Source: an uncultured bacterium (lineage in GTDB: Bacteria > Vulcanimicrobiota > Xenobia > Xenobiales > Xenobiaceae). Taken from it: a stretch of 40,065 nucleotides of DNA. The notes below the pieces were generated by a model that had not been told where the DNA came from, did not search any database, and was given only the letters and a program-made list of their open reading frames with translations. The stretch covers positions 1 to 40,065 of the forward strand of contig CAKUDB010000025.1 of NCBI GenBank assembly GCA_934644775.1, read 5' to 3'. The number at the start of each line of letters is the position of its first letter. Positions within the stretch are counted from its first letter, which is position 1. Position numbers and translations under genes: made by a program. This document shows positions 1 through 7,185 of the stretch, in pieces.

Positions 1-384
1 TCGCTTTGCTATAGGCTAAACTCCGCTACAAATATCACAGAAACGGAGACTTTCCCAGTTTGTCGGTTCGTCCAAGGTTTCCGGCCGAAATTGCCGGCGT
101 CTGCTTCGCCTAGCGGCTACGCAGCCATACCGGCAATGGGCCGAAACCAAGGACTACACCAAGTTCGTTTGTGTTAGACTTAACGCCTACGCCTTTTTGC
201 TGGCGTGACATAGTTGCACTCGTCACGCCCTACTTTTGGGCTATGGCTCGTTCATTTCATAGTTAGCAGACAGTTTGTTACCAAGCCAGTGCCGCGCATT
301 TTTTGGGCCAACAGGCGGAAGCGATGGCTCTGGAAGGCGAAGAACGTTGATTTGCGCTAATGACGGGCCTACACTATCGGCGTC

Positions 385-410
385 TCTACATAACAAATCT
401 ACATAACAAA
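385..410. repeat. Two tandem copies of a 13-bp sequence
   Basis: The 13-mer TCTACATAACAAA occurs twice head to tail, at 385-397 and 398-410, without mismatch. It lies just upstream of the hairpin at 415-444. Its function is unknown; it may be a replication-slippage duplication. Confidence 0.8.
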
Positions 411-414
411 CAAT

Positions 415-444
415 GCGCTACCCTGCTGTTGGCAGAGCGCTTTT
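415..444 (+). terminator. Possible terminator hairpin at end of the structured region
   Basis: GCGCT (415-419) pairs with AGCGC near 436-440. An inner CTGC/GCAG stem closes a five-base loop, and TTTT follows. The short T run and the bulge of three bases make it a weak candidate. It would end a plus-strand transcript coming from the stem-loop-rich region. Confidence 0.35.
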
Positions 445-501
445 AACAGGCGAGTTTTATAGGTAGGACATACTCTATGTGAAAATTCTTTTTAATCAAA
501 T

Positions 502-543
502 AAAAAAACTCACCTTGGCCAAAAATGCGTCGGTGAGTTTTTC
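502..543 (-). terminator. Rho-independent terminator of ssrA
   Basis: On the minus strand, AACTCACC and GGTGAGTT form a stem with about 17 loop bases, followed by a run of T. It begins only six bases past the encoded CCA end of the tmRNA, so it is the natural end of that transcript. Confidence 0.85.
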
Positions 544-548
544 TTGTG

Positions 549-905
549 TGGTGGAGGTGGCGGGAATCGAACCCGCGTCCGAAGAGGCCTCCACGACAGC
601 CTCTACGAGTGTAGCCTAGGCTTTAATCTCGGCTTACCCAGCTCCCCTGGGCCAGATCTTGGCAAGCCATACCCTCTGGTGTTTCCCCTATGCAGCCGAG
701 AGACTAGCGGCAAATGGGTAGACGGCGTGGTTCACGCCCGGTACACCTCCGCCGACGAAGGTGAGCGGACGCACCGCACTAGGCGGCGAGAGCCAAATTA
801 TCTTCGGCAGTTAATGTTTGAAAGTTTCGACTTTTTTACGAGCTTTCGACAACTCGACTCGCAACTATCGGCAAAGCATCTCCCCGTCGAAACCGGGACA
901 CCCCC
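549..905 (-). ncRNA. ssrA: Transfer-messenger RNA (tmRNA)
   Basis: tmRNA rescues stalled ribosomes and tags the unfinished protein for degradation. Read on the minus strand, the 5' end is GGGGGTGTCCCGG (from 905), and it pairs with the 3' acceptor strand CACCTCC followed by an encoded CCA (551-549). The T-arm-like segment GGTTCGATTCC lies just before the 3' end. The tag reading frame ends with residues AEDNLALAA and a TAG stop at 781-779. The frame is open upstream through NFQTLT, so the tag is probably about 15-16 residues. The 5' end of the tag is my inference, because the resume codon cannot be fixed from sequence alone. The length of 357 nt is normal for one-piece tmRNA. A promoter lies about 90 bases upstream and a terminator directly follows. 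Confidence 0.95.
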
Positions 906-1303
906 GAATTTTTAAGGAAAGCTGTTGCTCGACTCGTCGGCGGAACCTTCACCGAAAAGCACAACAACTCTTTGCCTCCAAGCCAATGTTGATTTTAACA
1001 CGTCAAAACAATAAACGTCAAGACGAATCTAGCCGGAACTCCTCCCCCTCTTTGGTAGGGGATAAAGGCCAACGTAGCGAAGCGGCCTCGCGCTAATATC
1101 GTGAATTACCCAGAATATACCTATGGAGGGAACCGCGCTAGTTACAGTTTTTCCCCAAACTGTACTGACCTTCTCGTAGAAACGGGAAGTTATCGCCTCT
1201 GTAGGTATTTTAAGTACATTCGCGAGCAAAAAACAATGTATAATGGAGGCCTGCCGTTGTTTGGCAGAATGTCTATTGATACATACTTAAAAGAAGGAAG
1301 AAA
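906..1303. promoter_or_regulatory. Intergenic region between ssrA and preT with two stem-loops and a promoter
   Basis: These are divergent control regions. An 8-bp perfect inverted repeat, TACAGTTT/AAACTGTA, lies at 1143-1150/1157-1164. It is followed by a second 8-bp stem at 1170-1177/1182-1189 with one G-T pair. A TATAAT at 1239-1244 is a good -10 box for preT, although the -35 is poor (near 1216). Both stems lie upstream of this -10, so they are more likely protein-binding sites than leader RNA, unless transcription starts further upstream. A GGCC-flanked hairpin is also seen near 1067-1088. Confidence 0.45.
992..1021 (-). promoter_or_regulatory. Probable sigma-70 type promoter of ssrA
   Basis: On the minus strand TTGACG (1021-1016) and TAAAAT (997-992) are separated by 18 bases. 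The start would lie about 80 bases before the mature tmRNA 5' end, which fits a precursor trimmed by RNase P. Confidence 0.55.
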
Positions 1304-2533
1304 ATGACTAATAAGTACGTAGAAGAAGTCGAGCAAGCTTACACTATGATGACAGTCATGGAGGAAGCTCAGCGCTGCCTGCTTTGCCATGACGCCCCTT
1401 GTTCTAAGTCTTGTCCGGCCGGGACCGATCCTGCCCGCTTCATTCGCAGCGTCCGTTTCAGGAACTTTAAAGGTGCTGCCGAAACTATTCGTGAAAACAA
1501 CGTTCTGGGCTCCGTCTGCGCCCGTGTCTGCCCCACTGAGAGATATTGCCAGAAAGGCTGTTCCAGATGTGGTATCGATCGTCCCATCGATATTGGCGGC
1601 ATCCAAAGATTCGTCACCGATTTCGAGAGCCAAGTAGGTATGCAAATTCTCGAAAAAGGCCAGCCCAACGGCAAAAAGATCGCCATTATTGGCAGTGGCC
1701 CAGCCGGCCTTCAGGCTGCCGCTTCCCTCCTTCGCTTGGGTTATGCCGTTGATATTTACGAAAAGAACGAAAAAGCCGGCGGTTATCTGCGCTACGGTAT
1801 TCCCGAATATCGTCTTCCCAACGCTGTAGTCGATCACGAAATTTCCCTTATTGAAAAATTAGGAGCCAATTTCAAACTTAATACTAAAGTCGGTACCGAC
1901 ATTACTTTAGAACAACTCAAAGCCGATCACGACGCCGTTTTGGTGGCTATTGGCTCGAGCGAAGCCAAAATGCTTCCTATGTTCGAAGGCAACGACTGTG
2001 TAGAAACTGCTATTTCTTTCTTAGCCCGCACCAAAGAGAATAAGGGGCAAGTAGAAGTTCCTCAGAACGTATTAGTTATCGGTGGCGGCGACGTAGCTAT
2101 GGACGTTGTCACTACTCTCAAGATGCTCGGCGTAAAGAACGTTACCGACGTCGTTTACGAAGAGTTCTCCGAATTTTTGGCCTCCCAAAAAGAGCTGCGC
2201 GGCGCTCAAGCTTTAGGCGTAACTATTATCGACGGTTATATTCCTGAAAAGGCCGATGGGCACAGCGTAACTTTCAAGCATCGTCACATTAACAGCCAGA
2301 TCAATATTGAAGTTGACAAGATCATTTTGGCTATCGGTCAAAAGGTCAATGCCGAGAACTTGGGGCTCAACATTGTTAAGAACGAAGTCGACTTCGATGG
2401 TTATAAATCTGCTGACGAAAAAGTATTTGTAGCCGGCGACATCGCTCAAGGCGACAAAACTGTTGTATGGGCCGTTAAGAAGGGCAAAGAAGCTGCCCAG
2501 GCCATTCACGAAAGCTTGGGAGGCAATAAGTAA
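1304..2533 (+). CDS. preT: NAD(P)-dependent dihydropyrimidine dehydrogenase subunit PreT-like oxidoreductase
   Basis: This is the electron-input subunit of a two-protein dihydropyrimidine dehydrogenase: it takes electrons from or gives them to NAD(P)H through FAD and Fe-S clusters and passes them to PreA. The N-terminal 110 residues carry two cysteine groups (Cys25, 28, 33, 37 and Cys72, 76, 82, 86) of the GltD/DPD type, which bind two [4Fe-4S] clusters. GSGPAG at 130-135 is the FAD-binding loop, and a second dinucleotide motif, GGGD, lies near 260. The C-terminal VAGD motif completes the FAD fold. The 409 residues match the family length. AAGAAGGAAG is the ribosome site before the ATG. The stop codon directly abuts the preA start, so the two are one operon. 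The true electron donor and direction are unknown. Confidence 0.88.
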   Translation: MTNKYVEEVEQAYTMMTVMEEAQRCLLCHDAPCSKSCPAGTDPARFIRSVRFRNFKGAAETIRENNVLGSVCARVCPTERYCQKGCSRCGIDRPIDIGGIQRFVTDFESQVGMQILEKGQPNGKKIAIIGSGPAGLQAAASLLRLGYAVDIYEKNEKAGGYLRYGIPEYRLPNAVVDHEISLIEKLGANFKLNTKVGTDITLEQLKADHDAVLVAIGSSEAKMLPMFEGNDCVETAISFLARTKENKGQVEVPQNVLVIGGGDVAMDVVTTLKMLGVKNVTDVVYEEFSEFLASQKELRGAQALGVTIIDGYIPEKADGHSVTFKHRHINSQINIEVDKIILAIGQKVNAENLGLNIVKNEVDFDGYKSADEKVFVAGDIAQGDKTVVWAVKKGKEAAQAIHESLGGNK

Positions 2534-3781
2534 ATGATCAATAAAGATTTATCCGTTGAGTTTCTGGGAGTTCGCTTCGAAAATCCTTTCTGCTTATCTT
2601 CTTCTCCTGTGGGCAATTGCTACGACATGTGCAAAAAAGCTTACGACTGCGGTTGGGGTGGCGTCGTTTTCAAGACTATCGGCCCGAAGCACTTCCTTAT
2701 CGATGAAGTGTCCCCCCGTTTCGACGCTTTAACTAAAGAAGCCACTCCTTTCGTAGGCTTCAAAAATATGGAGCAAATCGCCGAGCACAGCTTGGAAGAA
2801 AATTTAGCCGACTTGCGCAGACTCAAAGCTGAGTATCCCAACCGCGTTTTAATCGCTTCTATTATGGGTACCAACGAAGAAGACTGGACAGAGTTGGCCC
2901 GTTTGGTAGAAGAAGCCGGTGCCGACATGATTGAGATGAACCTCTCCTGTCCGCAGATGACTTCCCACGCTATGGGCTCCGACGTAGGCACCAATCCTGA
3001 ACTGTGCAAAAAATACTGCGCTGCTGTAAAGCGCGGTTCCCAATTGCCTATGATGGCCAAAATGACTCCCAATATTACTGATATGGTTCCCGTAGCCAAA
3101 GCTTGCTTAGAAGGCGGCGCTGACGGTATTGCCACTATCAATACTATTAAGTCAGTCACTCATGTCGATTTGGATCGCAAGGTTGGTTTGCCTATTGTCA
3201 ATGGCAAGTCCTCTATCTCCGGTTACTCTGGTAAAGCCGTCAAGCCCGTAGCTTTGCGCTTCCTCCAGCAACTTCGCAGTGCCGAAGGCCTCCACGATCT
3301 GCCTATTTCTGGTATTGGCGGTATCGAAACTTGGGAAGATGCTGCCGAGTTTATCCTCTTAGGGGCTACTACTTTACAAGTGACTACTGCCATTATGCAA
3401 TACGGCTACCGTATCGTAGAAGATATGAAAAATGGTCTTATGCACTATATGGAAGAGCAAGGCGTCGACAGTCTCCATCAGTTGATCGGTTTAGCTAATG
3501 CCAATATCATTCCCGCTGAAGAGCTCGACCGCGACTATATCGTCTATCCCGAAATTGACGAAGATAAGTGTATTGGCTGCGGCCGCTGCTACATCTCTTG
3601 CTACGACGGCGCTCACCAGGCTATGGTCTGGAATGAAGAGACCCGCAAACCTTCTTGCGACAAAGAGAAGTGTGTAGGTTGCCACCTGTGCGCTTTGGTT
3701 TGCCCCGTTAAAGCTATCGGTAAAGGCGAAATTGTCCTTAAGCCCGGACGCACCGGTTGCGCCGCCGACAAGAAAGTATAG
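2534..3781 (+). CDS. preA: Dihydropyrimidine dehydrogenase subunit PreA-like (catalytic, FMN and 2x[4Fe-4S])
   Basis: This is the catalytic partner of PreT: a dihydroorotate-dehydrogenase-type TIM barrel (about 1-320) that reduces uracil or thymine, or oxidises their dihydro forms, in the family members that have been studied. It ends in a ferredoxin domain (about 342-395) with two CxxCxxC groups (from Cys346 and from about Cys379). The substrate-loop motif NLSCP is at 136-140. By eye, the position of the mammalian DPD active-site cysteine (in LACGQD) is Val151 here (SDVGTN), so the substrate or mechanism may differ. GGGAGG lies ten bases before the ATG, inside the end of preT. A strong terminator follows, so the operon is just these two genes. 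Confidence in the family is high; confidence in the pyrimidine substrate is moderate. Confidence 0.87.
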   Translation: MINKDLSVEFLGVRFENPFCLSSSPVGNCYDMCKKAYDCGWGGVVFKTIGPKHFLIDEVSPRFDALTKEATPFVGFKNMEQIAEHSLEENLADLRRLKAEYPNRVLIASIMGTNEEDWTELARLVEEAGADMIEMNLSCPQMTSHAMGSDVGTNPELCKKYCAAVKRGSQLPMMAKMTPNITDMVPVAKACLEGGADGIATINTIKSVTHVDLDRKVGLPIVNGKSSISGYSGKAVKPVALRFLQQLRSAEGLHDLPISGIGGIETWEDAAEFILLGATTLQVTTAIMQYGYRIVEDMKNGLMHYMEEQGVDSLHQLIGLANANIIPAEELDRDYIVYPEIDEDKCIGCGRCYISCYDGAHQAMVWNEETRKPSCDKEKCVGCHLCALVCPVKAIGKGEIVLKPGRTGCAADKKV

Positions 3782-3825
3782 ACTTTCTCTCAAGATTCTG
3801 CCTAGTTTGAGCTGATCTTGTAGGT

Positions 3826-3870
3826 AAAAAGACAGACTTTGGTGAAAGAGAGCCGAGGTCTGTCTTTTTT
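3826..3870 (+). terminator. Rho-independent terminator after preTA
   Basis: AAAAAGACAGAC (3826-3837) and GTCTGTCTTTTTT (3858-3870) form a perfect stem with flanking A and T runs. It could work in both directions. Confidence 0.9.
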
Positions 3871-3928
3871 CTTTGGTTAGAGCCAACTCTTTTTCAATGC
3901 TCAAAGACTTTGAAAGGAGCCCAAAAAG

Positions 3929-5638
3929 ATGAAAGTAGTTATTGTCGGCGGCGTGGCTGGAGGAGCTTCGGCTGCAGCCCGGCTGCGCAGATTAAACGAA
4001 AAAGCTCAAATTACTATATTTGAGCGCTCGGCCTTCGTCTCTTATGCCAATTGCGGTTTGCCTTACTATTTAGGCGGAGTTATCGAAGACCCAGCTGATT
4101 TAACGGTACAAACACCAGATAGTTTAAAGCGACGCTTTAATATCGAGGTAAAAACAGAACACGAAGTAACTAAAATCGATCGCCATAACAAGACTGTAAC
4201 GGTTCACGACTTAAGTAACGATATTTTCTTTACTGAGAATTATGATAAGCTGCTACTAGCTCCCGGAGCTACACCTATTAGACCCAACATTCCCGGATTG
4301 CCCCCTACCTCCCAATTAAATAGAGCCAATATCTATACTTTACGCACGGTAGAAGATACTTTACGCCTAAAAAACAAGATAGACCAAGAACAAGTCAAGT
4401 CGGCAATTATCGTAGGCGGCGGCTTTATTGGCGTAGAAGTAGCAGAGAATTTACTTAAAACCGGGCTCAAAGTTACGCTTATCGAGCGAAGCGACCATAT
4501 AATAGCTCCATTAGATCGCGATATGGCCGTCTTTTTGCATTCCCACCTTCGCAAGCAAGGACTCAATTTGCTACTTAAGGCCAACGTAGTAGGATTCAAA
4601 ATAGTCGATTCAACTGTCCAAGTCGAGTTGGAAGATCAAAAAAGCGTATCAGCCGATTTGGTACTTTTAGCTATAGGGGTAGCCCCGGAATCTACTTTAG
4701 CCCAAGCATCCGGTTTAGAATTAGGGCCGCGCCAGAGTATCTTAGTCAATAAGCATATGCAAACGTCCGATCCCGATATTTATGCTGTAGGCGACGCAGT
4801 CTCTATTACTAATTGTATTACCAAACAAAAAGCTGTCGTAGCTTTAGCCGGGCCAGCCAATAAACAAGGGCGCATTGCCGCTGACAATATAGCCGGTTTA
4901 GACAGTATTTACCAAGGCTCGGTAGGAACAGCTATTTTGCAAGTTTTTCAAATGAGCGCCGCCTTTACCGGCTTAAATGAACAAGCAGCCCAAAATGCAG
5001 GTATAAAATACCAAAAAGTTACTATTTCCCCAGCTTCCCACGCTTCCTACTACCCCGGTGGCAGCGTTATGACTATGAAGCTCTTGTGGGCCACAGAAAA
5101 TAACCAAATAATCGGTGCCCAGATCGTTGGATTTGACGGCGTGGACAAACGCTTAGACGTAATAGCTACGGCTATGCAAGCTGGCTTAACAGCTACACAA
5201 TTAAAAGAACTCGACTTAGCCTACGCCCCGCCCTATTCTTCAGCTAAAGATCCGGTCAATATGCTTGGCTTTGTAGCCGAGAATGTAATGAGCCATAAAG
5301 TCAAACTCTTCTTTTACGAAGATTTGGCTTCTTTACCCCAAGATGGCAGCGTTACTAGGCTAGATACGCGCACAAATAGAGAATACCAAGCAGGTTTTGC
5401 TCCCGGTTTTACTACCCATATTCCTCTCGACGAACTTAGAGAGCGCCTCAACGAACTAGATAGAAATAAAACAATTTACGTTATGTGTCAATCTGGTTTG
5501 CGCAGTTATATAGCTTGTCGCATCCTAGCTCAGGAAGGTTTTCAGGCTCTCAGTTTTGCTGGCGGCTACCGTTTTTACAAAAGTGTCAGCCAAGAAGACT
5601 TCGCAGAAAGGTGCTCAACCGACTGCGGCCTCAAGTAA
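3929..5638 (+). CDS. cdr: CoA-disulfide reductase with C-terminal rhodanese domain
   Basis: This FAD- and NAD(P)H-dependent enzyme belongs to the CoA-disulfide / persulfide reductase family (CoADR-RHD). Such enzymes keep coenzyme A reduced or reduce CoA persulfides and polysulfide. The FAD motif GGVAGGASAAARLRR is at 7-21. The single redox cysteine of the family is Cys42 in YANCGLPYYLGG. A second nucleotide motif, GGGFIGVEVAEN, lies near 163-174. The rhodanese domain occupies about the last 110 residues and has its own active cysteine, Cys520, in the loop CQSGLR. The length of 569 fits the fused form. GAAAGGAG lies ahead of the ATG. The gene stands alone: a terminator lies upstream and a convergent operon downstream. 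The natural substrate (CoA disulfide or CoA polysulfide) cannot be told from sequence. Confidence 0.88.
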   Translation: MKVVIVGGVAGGASAAARLRRLNEKAQITIFERSAFVSYANCGLPYYLGGVIEDPADLTVQTPDSLKRRFNIEVKTEHEVTKIDRHNKTVTVHDLSNDIFFTENYDKLLLAPGATPIRPNIPGLPPTSQLNRANIYTLRTVEDTLRLKNKIDQEQVKSAIIVGGGFIGVEVAENLLKTGLKVTLIERSDHIIAPLDRDMAVFLHSHLRKQGLNLLLKANVVGFKIVDSTVQVELEDQKSVSADLVLLAIGVAPESTLAQASGLELGPRQSILVNKHMQTSDPDIYAVGDAVSITNCITKQKAVVALAGPANKQGRIAADNIAGLDSIYQGSVGTAILQVFQMSAAFTGLNEQAAQNAGIKYQKVTISPASHASYYPGGSVMTMKLLWATENNQIIGAQIVGFDGVDKRLDVIATAMQAGLTATQLKELDLAYAPPYSSAKDPVNMLGFVAENVMSHKVKLFFYEDLASLPQDGSVTRLDTRTNREYQAGFAPGFTTHIPLDELRERLNELDRNKTIYVMCQSGLRSYIACRILAQEGFQALSFAGGYRFYKSVSQEDFAERCSTDCGLK

Positions 5639-5678
5639 TTGCCAGAAAGCCCTCCCAACCTTATCGATTATAACTAAG

Positions 5679-6212
5679 CTAATCTAAGCTTTCTACGGTA
5701 ATATTTTTATTAGTGTAGATACAAATATCAGCAGCAATATTTATAGCTTTGGCAGCTATCTCTTCAGCTTCCAAGTCGGTATTTTCCAAAAGAGCCCGAG
5801 CCGCTGCTATAGCGTAAGCTGAGCCTGAACCTATAGCAGTAACATCATAATCGGGCTCTAAAACATCGCCATTGCCAGAAATAATCAGCATATTTTCCCG
5901 ATCGGCCACAATCATCATCGCTTCCAATTTGCGAAGCACTTTATCGGTGCGCCAATCGCGAGCTAATTCCACAGCGGCTCGACAGACATTACCTGAATAG
6001 GCTTCCAATTTAGCTTCAAACTTCTCAAATAAGGTCATACCATCGGCCGCCGAGCCGGCAAAGCCCCCCAAAACCTTGCCCTCAGCCATACGGCGCACTT
6101 TTCTAGCCTTATTTTTCATAATGGTATTTTGCAAAGTAACTTGGCCATCACCAGCTATAGATACCTTGCCATGACGACGCACACATACTATAGTAGTGGC
6201 TTTCATATCCAT
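5679..6212 (-). CDS. hslV: HslV (ClpQ) peptidase subunit of HslUV
   Basis: This is the proteasome-like threonine peptidase, which forms two stacked hexamers and degrades proteins fed to it by the AAA+ unfoldase HslU. The mature end TTIVCVRR is preceded by a five-residue propeptide, MDMKA, as in several bacteria outside Proteobacteria, so Thr6 would become the N-terminal nucleophile after cleavage. GDGQVTLQNT, WRTDKVLRKLEA, ISGNGDV and IGSGSAYAIAAARALLENT are family landmarks. The 177 residues are full length. It is the last gene of a minus-strand operon, 34 bases after the PfkB kinase. No hslU follows; the next gene is convergent, so the partner must be elsewhere or missing. A strong G+A ribosome site is not obvious, although GGAAC lies close to the ATG. 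Confidence 0.95.
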   Translation of the reverse strand: MDMKATTIVCVRRHGKVSIAGDGQVTLQNTIMKNKARKVRRMAEGKVLGGFAGSAADGMTLFEKFEAKLEAYSGNVCRAAVELARDWRTDKVLRKLEAMMIVADRENMLIISGNGDVLEPDYDVTAIGSGSAYAIAAARALLENTDLEAEEIAAKAINIAADICIYTNKNITVESLD

Positions 6213-6246
6213 AATTGTTCCTTTTTTGTTGCTTAAATGGTAGCGA

Positions 6247-7179
6247 CTAAAGCTTTTCGATGTGAATTAAAGGCAGCAAAGCTTTAACTCTTGCCAAGGA
6301 GAATACAGCAGGCAAGGAGGTCTCGGCGTTAGCGGCACCACAAGCGCTGGCCCAACGCAAAGCCTCCGGCAAGGGTAAATGTCTGCTGCAATGTAGGCTC
6401 AACCCAGCACTAAAAGAATCGCCGCTCCCTACAGAACTGACCACGTTGTCTACTGAGTAAGAACAGCGCCAGACTCCCTGACCATTGAGAGCTAGAGCCC
6501 CGCTCTCTCCCATAGTTACACAAACTAAGGCGGCTCCGCGCTCGAAAACACACCTGGCCGCCTCGATAACCTCTCCCAAAGTCGAGACCGGCTTCTCCAA
6601 AGCCTCACCAAGTTCGTCACTATTAACCTTTACGGCCAACCCCTGAGGAGCGGCGATAATTGCTTTTAAGGTTTCACCGGGAGTATCTACCAAAGTTTGG
6701 CCTACTTGCTGAGCTAAACTTATACATAGTTGCCTATAGTCTTGAGCTTCGACTCCGGGAGGAACGCTACCAGCCAAAATGGCTGCCTGGCTCCGCCTAC
6801 CTTGCTCGAGAATAAAGGCCACTAATTCTTGCCAGTGAGCCTTACTTAGTGTCGGGCCAGGCTCGTTTATGACAGTCGAGTCGCCATGGCTATGGCGCAA
6901 CAGATGGCTCATCTTAGTTTCTAAATCAGCAAACTTAAGCCAAGAAGCGGCAATATCTTCTTGGGCGATCAGGCGTTGCAAAAGCTGACCGGAAGAACCG
7001 CCCAAGAAACCAGATACTAAGTAAGGCTCTCCCAGAGTCTTACTGGCTCTGCCTACGTTGAGCCCCTTGCCACCTGCACTAATATGTAAACTAGTGGCCC
7101 GATGGACTTGGTGAGGAACTAATACGGGAACTCCGATAGTTCTGTCAACTGTAGGATTTGTCGATACAATTAGGATCAC
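6247..7179 (-). CDS. PfkB-family sugar kinase, 1-phosphofructokinase-like
   Basis: This is a ribokinase-fold kinase that would phosphorylate a sugar phosphate such as fructose 1-phosphate or tagatose 6-phosphate. The first signature, GGKGLNVGRASKTLG, is at 36-50. The second, GSGDSFSAGL, is at 251-260, with Asp254 as the catalytic base. The segment VDTPGETL near 177 is typical of the FruK/LacC branch. The length of 310 is normal. The gene starts six bases after the pseudokinase stop codon and precedes hslV by 34 bases, so the three are probably co-transcribed. No fructose PTS gene is near, which leaves the substrate open. Confidence in the family is high; confidence in the 1-phosphofructokinase assignment is moderate. 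Confidence 0.8.
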   Translation of the reverse strand: MILIVSTNPTVDRTIGVPVLVPHQVHRATSLHISAGGKGLNVGRASKTLGEPYLVSGFLGGSSGQLLQRLIAQEDIAASWLKFADLETKMSHLLRHSHGDSTVINEPGPTLSKAHWQELVAFILEQGRRSQAAILAGSVPPGVEAQDYRQLCISLAQQVGQTLVDTPGETLKAIIAAPQGLAVKVNSDELGEALEKPVSTLGEVIEAARCVFERGAALVCVTMGESGALALNGQGVWRCSYSVDNVVSSVGSGDSFSAGLSLHCSRHLPLPEALRWASACGAANAETSLPAVFSLARVKALLPLIHIEKL

Positions 7180-7185
7180 CGCAGT

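Larger units (their letters stand above)
1..501. other. Non-coding region rich in stem-loops
   Basis: I see no convincing gene in this stretch. It contains a long imperfect hairpin at 76-148, with arms 76-86/139-148 and 91-97/130-136 and an inner CTGC/GCAG pair. There is a perfect 8-bp stem at 202-209/222-229, a partly paired stretch at about 275-345, a 13-bp tandem duplication at 385-410, and a hairpin followed by four T at 415-444. The density of paired segments suggests a structured RNA or a palindromic repeat. I recognise no RNase P, SRP or 6S core motif. The left part may continue outside the window. Confidence 0.5.

Noticed and set aside
1055..1070. TAGGGGATAAAGG shared with 22685-22700
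   Set aside because: A single 13-base match in 40 kb is close to chance expectation and the contexts differ.
544..1096. Open frames on the plus strand across ssrA
   Set aside because: They read the complement of the tmRNA and have no protein-like composition.
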